Shown: piece by piece, positions 63,390 through 64,000 of the stretch
Numbering within the stretch: position 1 is the first letter of the stretch
Layout of the letters: every line of letters begins with the position of its first letter
Assembly: GCA_000307305.1 (NCBI GenBank)
Contig: DF158888.1
Coordinates: 33,034-97,033, forward strand
From: Enterobacteriaceae bacterium B14
Lineage (GTDB): Bacteria; Pseudomonadota; Gammaproteobacteria; Enterobacterales; Enterobacteriaceae
Length of the DNA stretch: 64,000 nucleotides
Direction of reading: 5' to 3'
Made by a program: the position numbers and the translations under genes
The notes under the pieces: generated by a model
What the model was told of the DNA's origin: nothing
The model's database searches: none
Seen by the model: the letters and a program-made list of their open reading frames with translations, nothing else

Positions 63390-63938
63390 TTAATTTGCTG
63401 GAAGATATTTATAAATAGTTGCCAAACTTACATCGTATAATAGTGTTAATTCACGACGAGAATGGCCCTTAATAAGTAATCTCTTGGCTTGTTCCATCTG
63501 TTCATTAGACATTCGCCTTGGTCGCCCACCTATTCTCCCATTTGCCCTAGCTACAGCTAGTCCAGCTAATGTTCTTTCTACGATGAGTTCTCGTTCCATT
63601 TCTGCAAGCGCGGACATGACATGGAAGAAAAATCGCCCTGCAGCAGAACTGGTATCAATGCTATCAGTCACGCTTTTAAAGTGAATGCCTTGAGATTTTA
63701 AGCTGGATACTAAAGAGATTAAATCTCTTACACTTCTGCCCAATCGATCTAGCTTCCAGACGACGAGTGTATCCCCAAGCTTTAAGTGCTTCATGGCTTT
63801 TTTTAAACCTGGACGATCAAATTTTGTTCCGCTAATTTTATCTTCAAAAATCTGCTCACATCCTGAGCTAATTAATGATTTTCTCTGTAATTCGGTATTT
63901 TGGTCATTTGTTGACACCCTAACATAGCCGATAAACAT
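63390..63938 (-). CDS. Pin/Hin-type serine DNA invertase
   Basis: 182 residues from the ATG at 63938, set by an AAGGAGA ribosome-binding site. It is a small serine recombinase: catalytic Ser9 in GYVRVSTNDQN, DRPGLKKAM, the conserved WKLDRLGRSVRDL, the E helix and dimer contacts RFFFHVMSALAEMEREL-type sequence, and a C-terminal HTH (SRRELTLLYDVSLATIYKYL). It resembles Pin, Hin, Gin and Cin, which invert short segments to vary phage tails or surface antigens with Fis. The recombination sites and the invertible segment are not seen in this window and probably lie beyond its right edge. It is an insertion after metL; metF follows metL in E. coli. Confidence 0.9.
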   Translation of the reverse strand: MFIGYVRVSTNDQNTELQRKSLISSGCEQIFEDKISGTKFDRPGLKKAMKHLKLGDTLVVWKLDRLGRSVRDLISLVSSLKSQGIHFKSVTDSIDTSSAAGRFFFHVMSALAEMERELIVERTLAGLAVARANGRIGGRPRRMSNEQMEQAKRLLIKGHSRRELTLLYDVSLATIYKYLPAN

Positions 63939-64000
63939 AAATGTCTCCTTCACCAAGACTAATTATTCATTCAAAAAATAAAGAATATAGATGAATTTTA

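Overview
The window is a chromosomal segment of a gammaproteobacterium of the order Enterobacterales. Nearly every gene is a full-length orthologue of an Escherichia coli or Yersinia housekeeping gene, in recognisable enterobacterial blocks. The block that in E. coli lies near 82 min (ligB to trmL) is joined directly to the block near 88-89 min (cpxA to metL). This join, the sequence divergence and the unusual accessory genes suggest a lineage outside the E. coli/Salmonella group, perhaps Budviciaceae-like. That placement is an inference, not a demonstration.

Region by region: 1-2003 holds the end of ligB and yicG. 2175-5034 is the main accessory pocket. It has a two-TM small protein, an LpxL-type lipid A acyltransferase, a 69-aa orphan gene behind a good LexA (SOS) box, and a nested Rz/Rz1 phage spanin pair. 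5035-12895 is the yicC / rph-pyrE / slmA / dut-coaBC / radC / rpmBG / mutM / coaD block. 12974-24419 is the LPS core locus: waaA, two convergent paralogous GT8 glycosyltransferases, waaP, waaG, waaQ, waaL, waaC, waaF, hldD. 24652-26964 carries kbl-tdh, and 26964-34841 carries yibQ-envC-gpmI, yibN-grxC-secB-gpsA-cysE and trmL.

34899-38734 is the Cpx envelope-stress system (cpxA, cpxR, divergent cpxP) with a CpxR box and a CpxQ-like sRNA in the cpxP 3' UTR, followed by fieF. 38983-46992 holds pfkA, sbp, tpiA, yiiQ, fpr, a SufR-like Fe-S regulator, emrD and glpX. 47144-50060 is glpFK with tandem GlpR operators. 50061-63318 holds zapB, rraA, menA, hslVU with a heat-shock promoter, ftsN, cytR, priA, rpmE, metJ and metBL with MetJ boxes. 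The right edge (63390 on) starts a mobile or phage-derived segment with a Pin/Hin-type DNA invertase.

Functionally, the window couples LPS inner-core synthesis (Kdo transfer, heptose supply and transfer, core kinase, O-antigen ligation, lipid A acylation), nucleotide and CoA biosynthesis, division control (SlmA, ZapB, EnvC, FtsN), envelope stress, glycerol use and methionine synthesis. No complete new multigene system is evident. The most unusual material is the prophage relic with its SOS-box orphan gene between lpxL and yicC, the recently duplicated GT8 pair, the SufR-like regulator beside fpr, and the invertase at the right edge.
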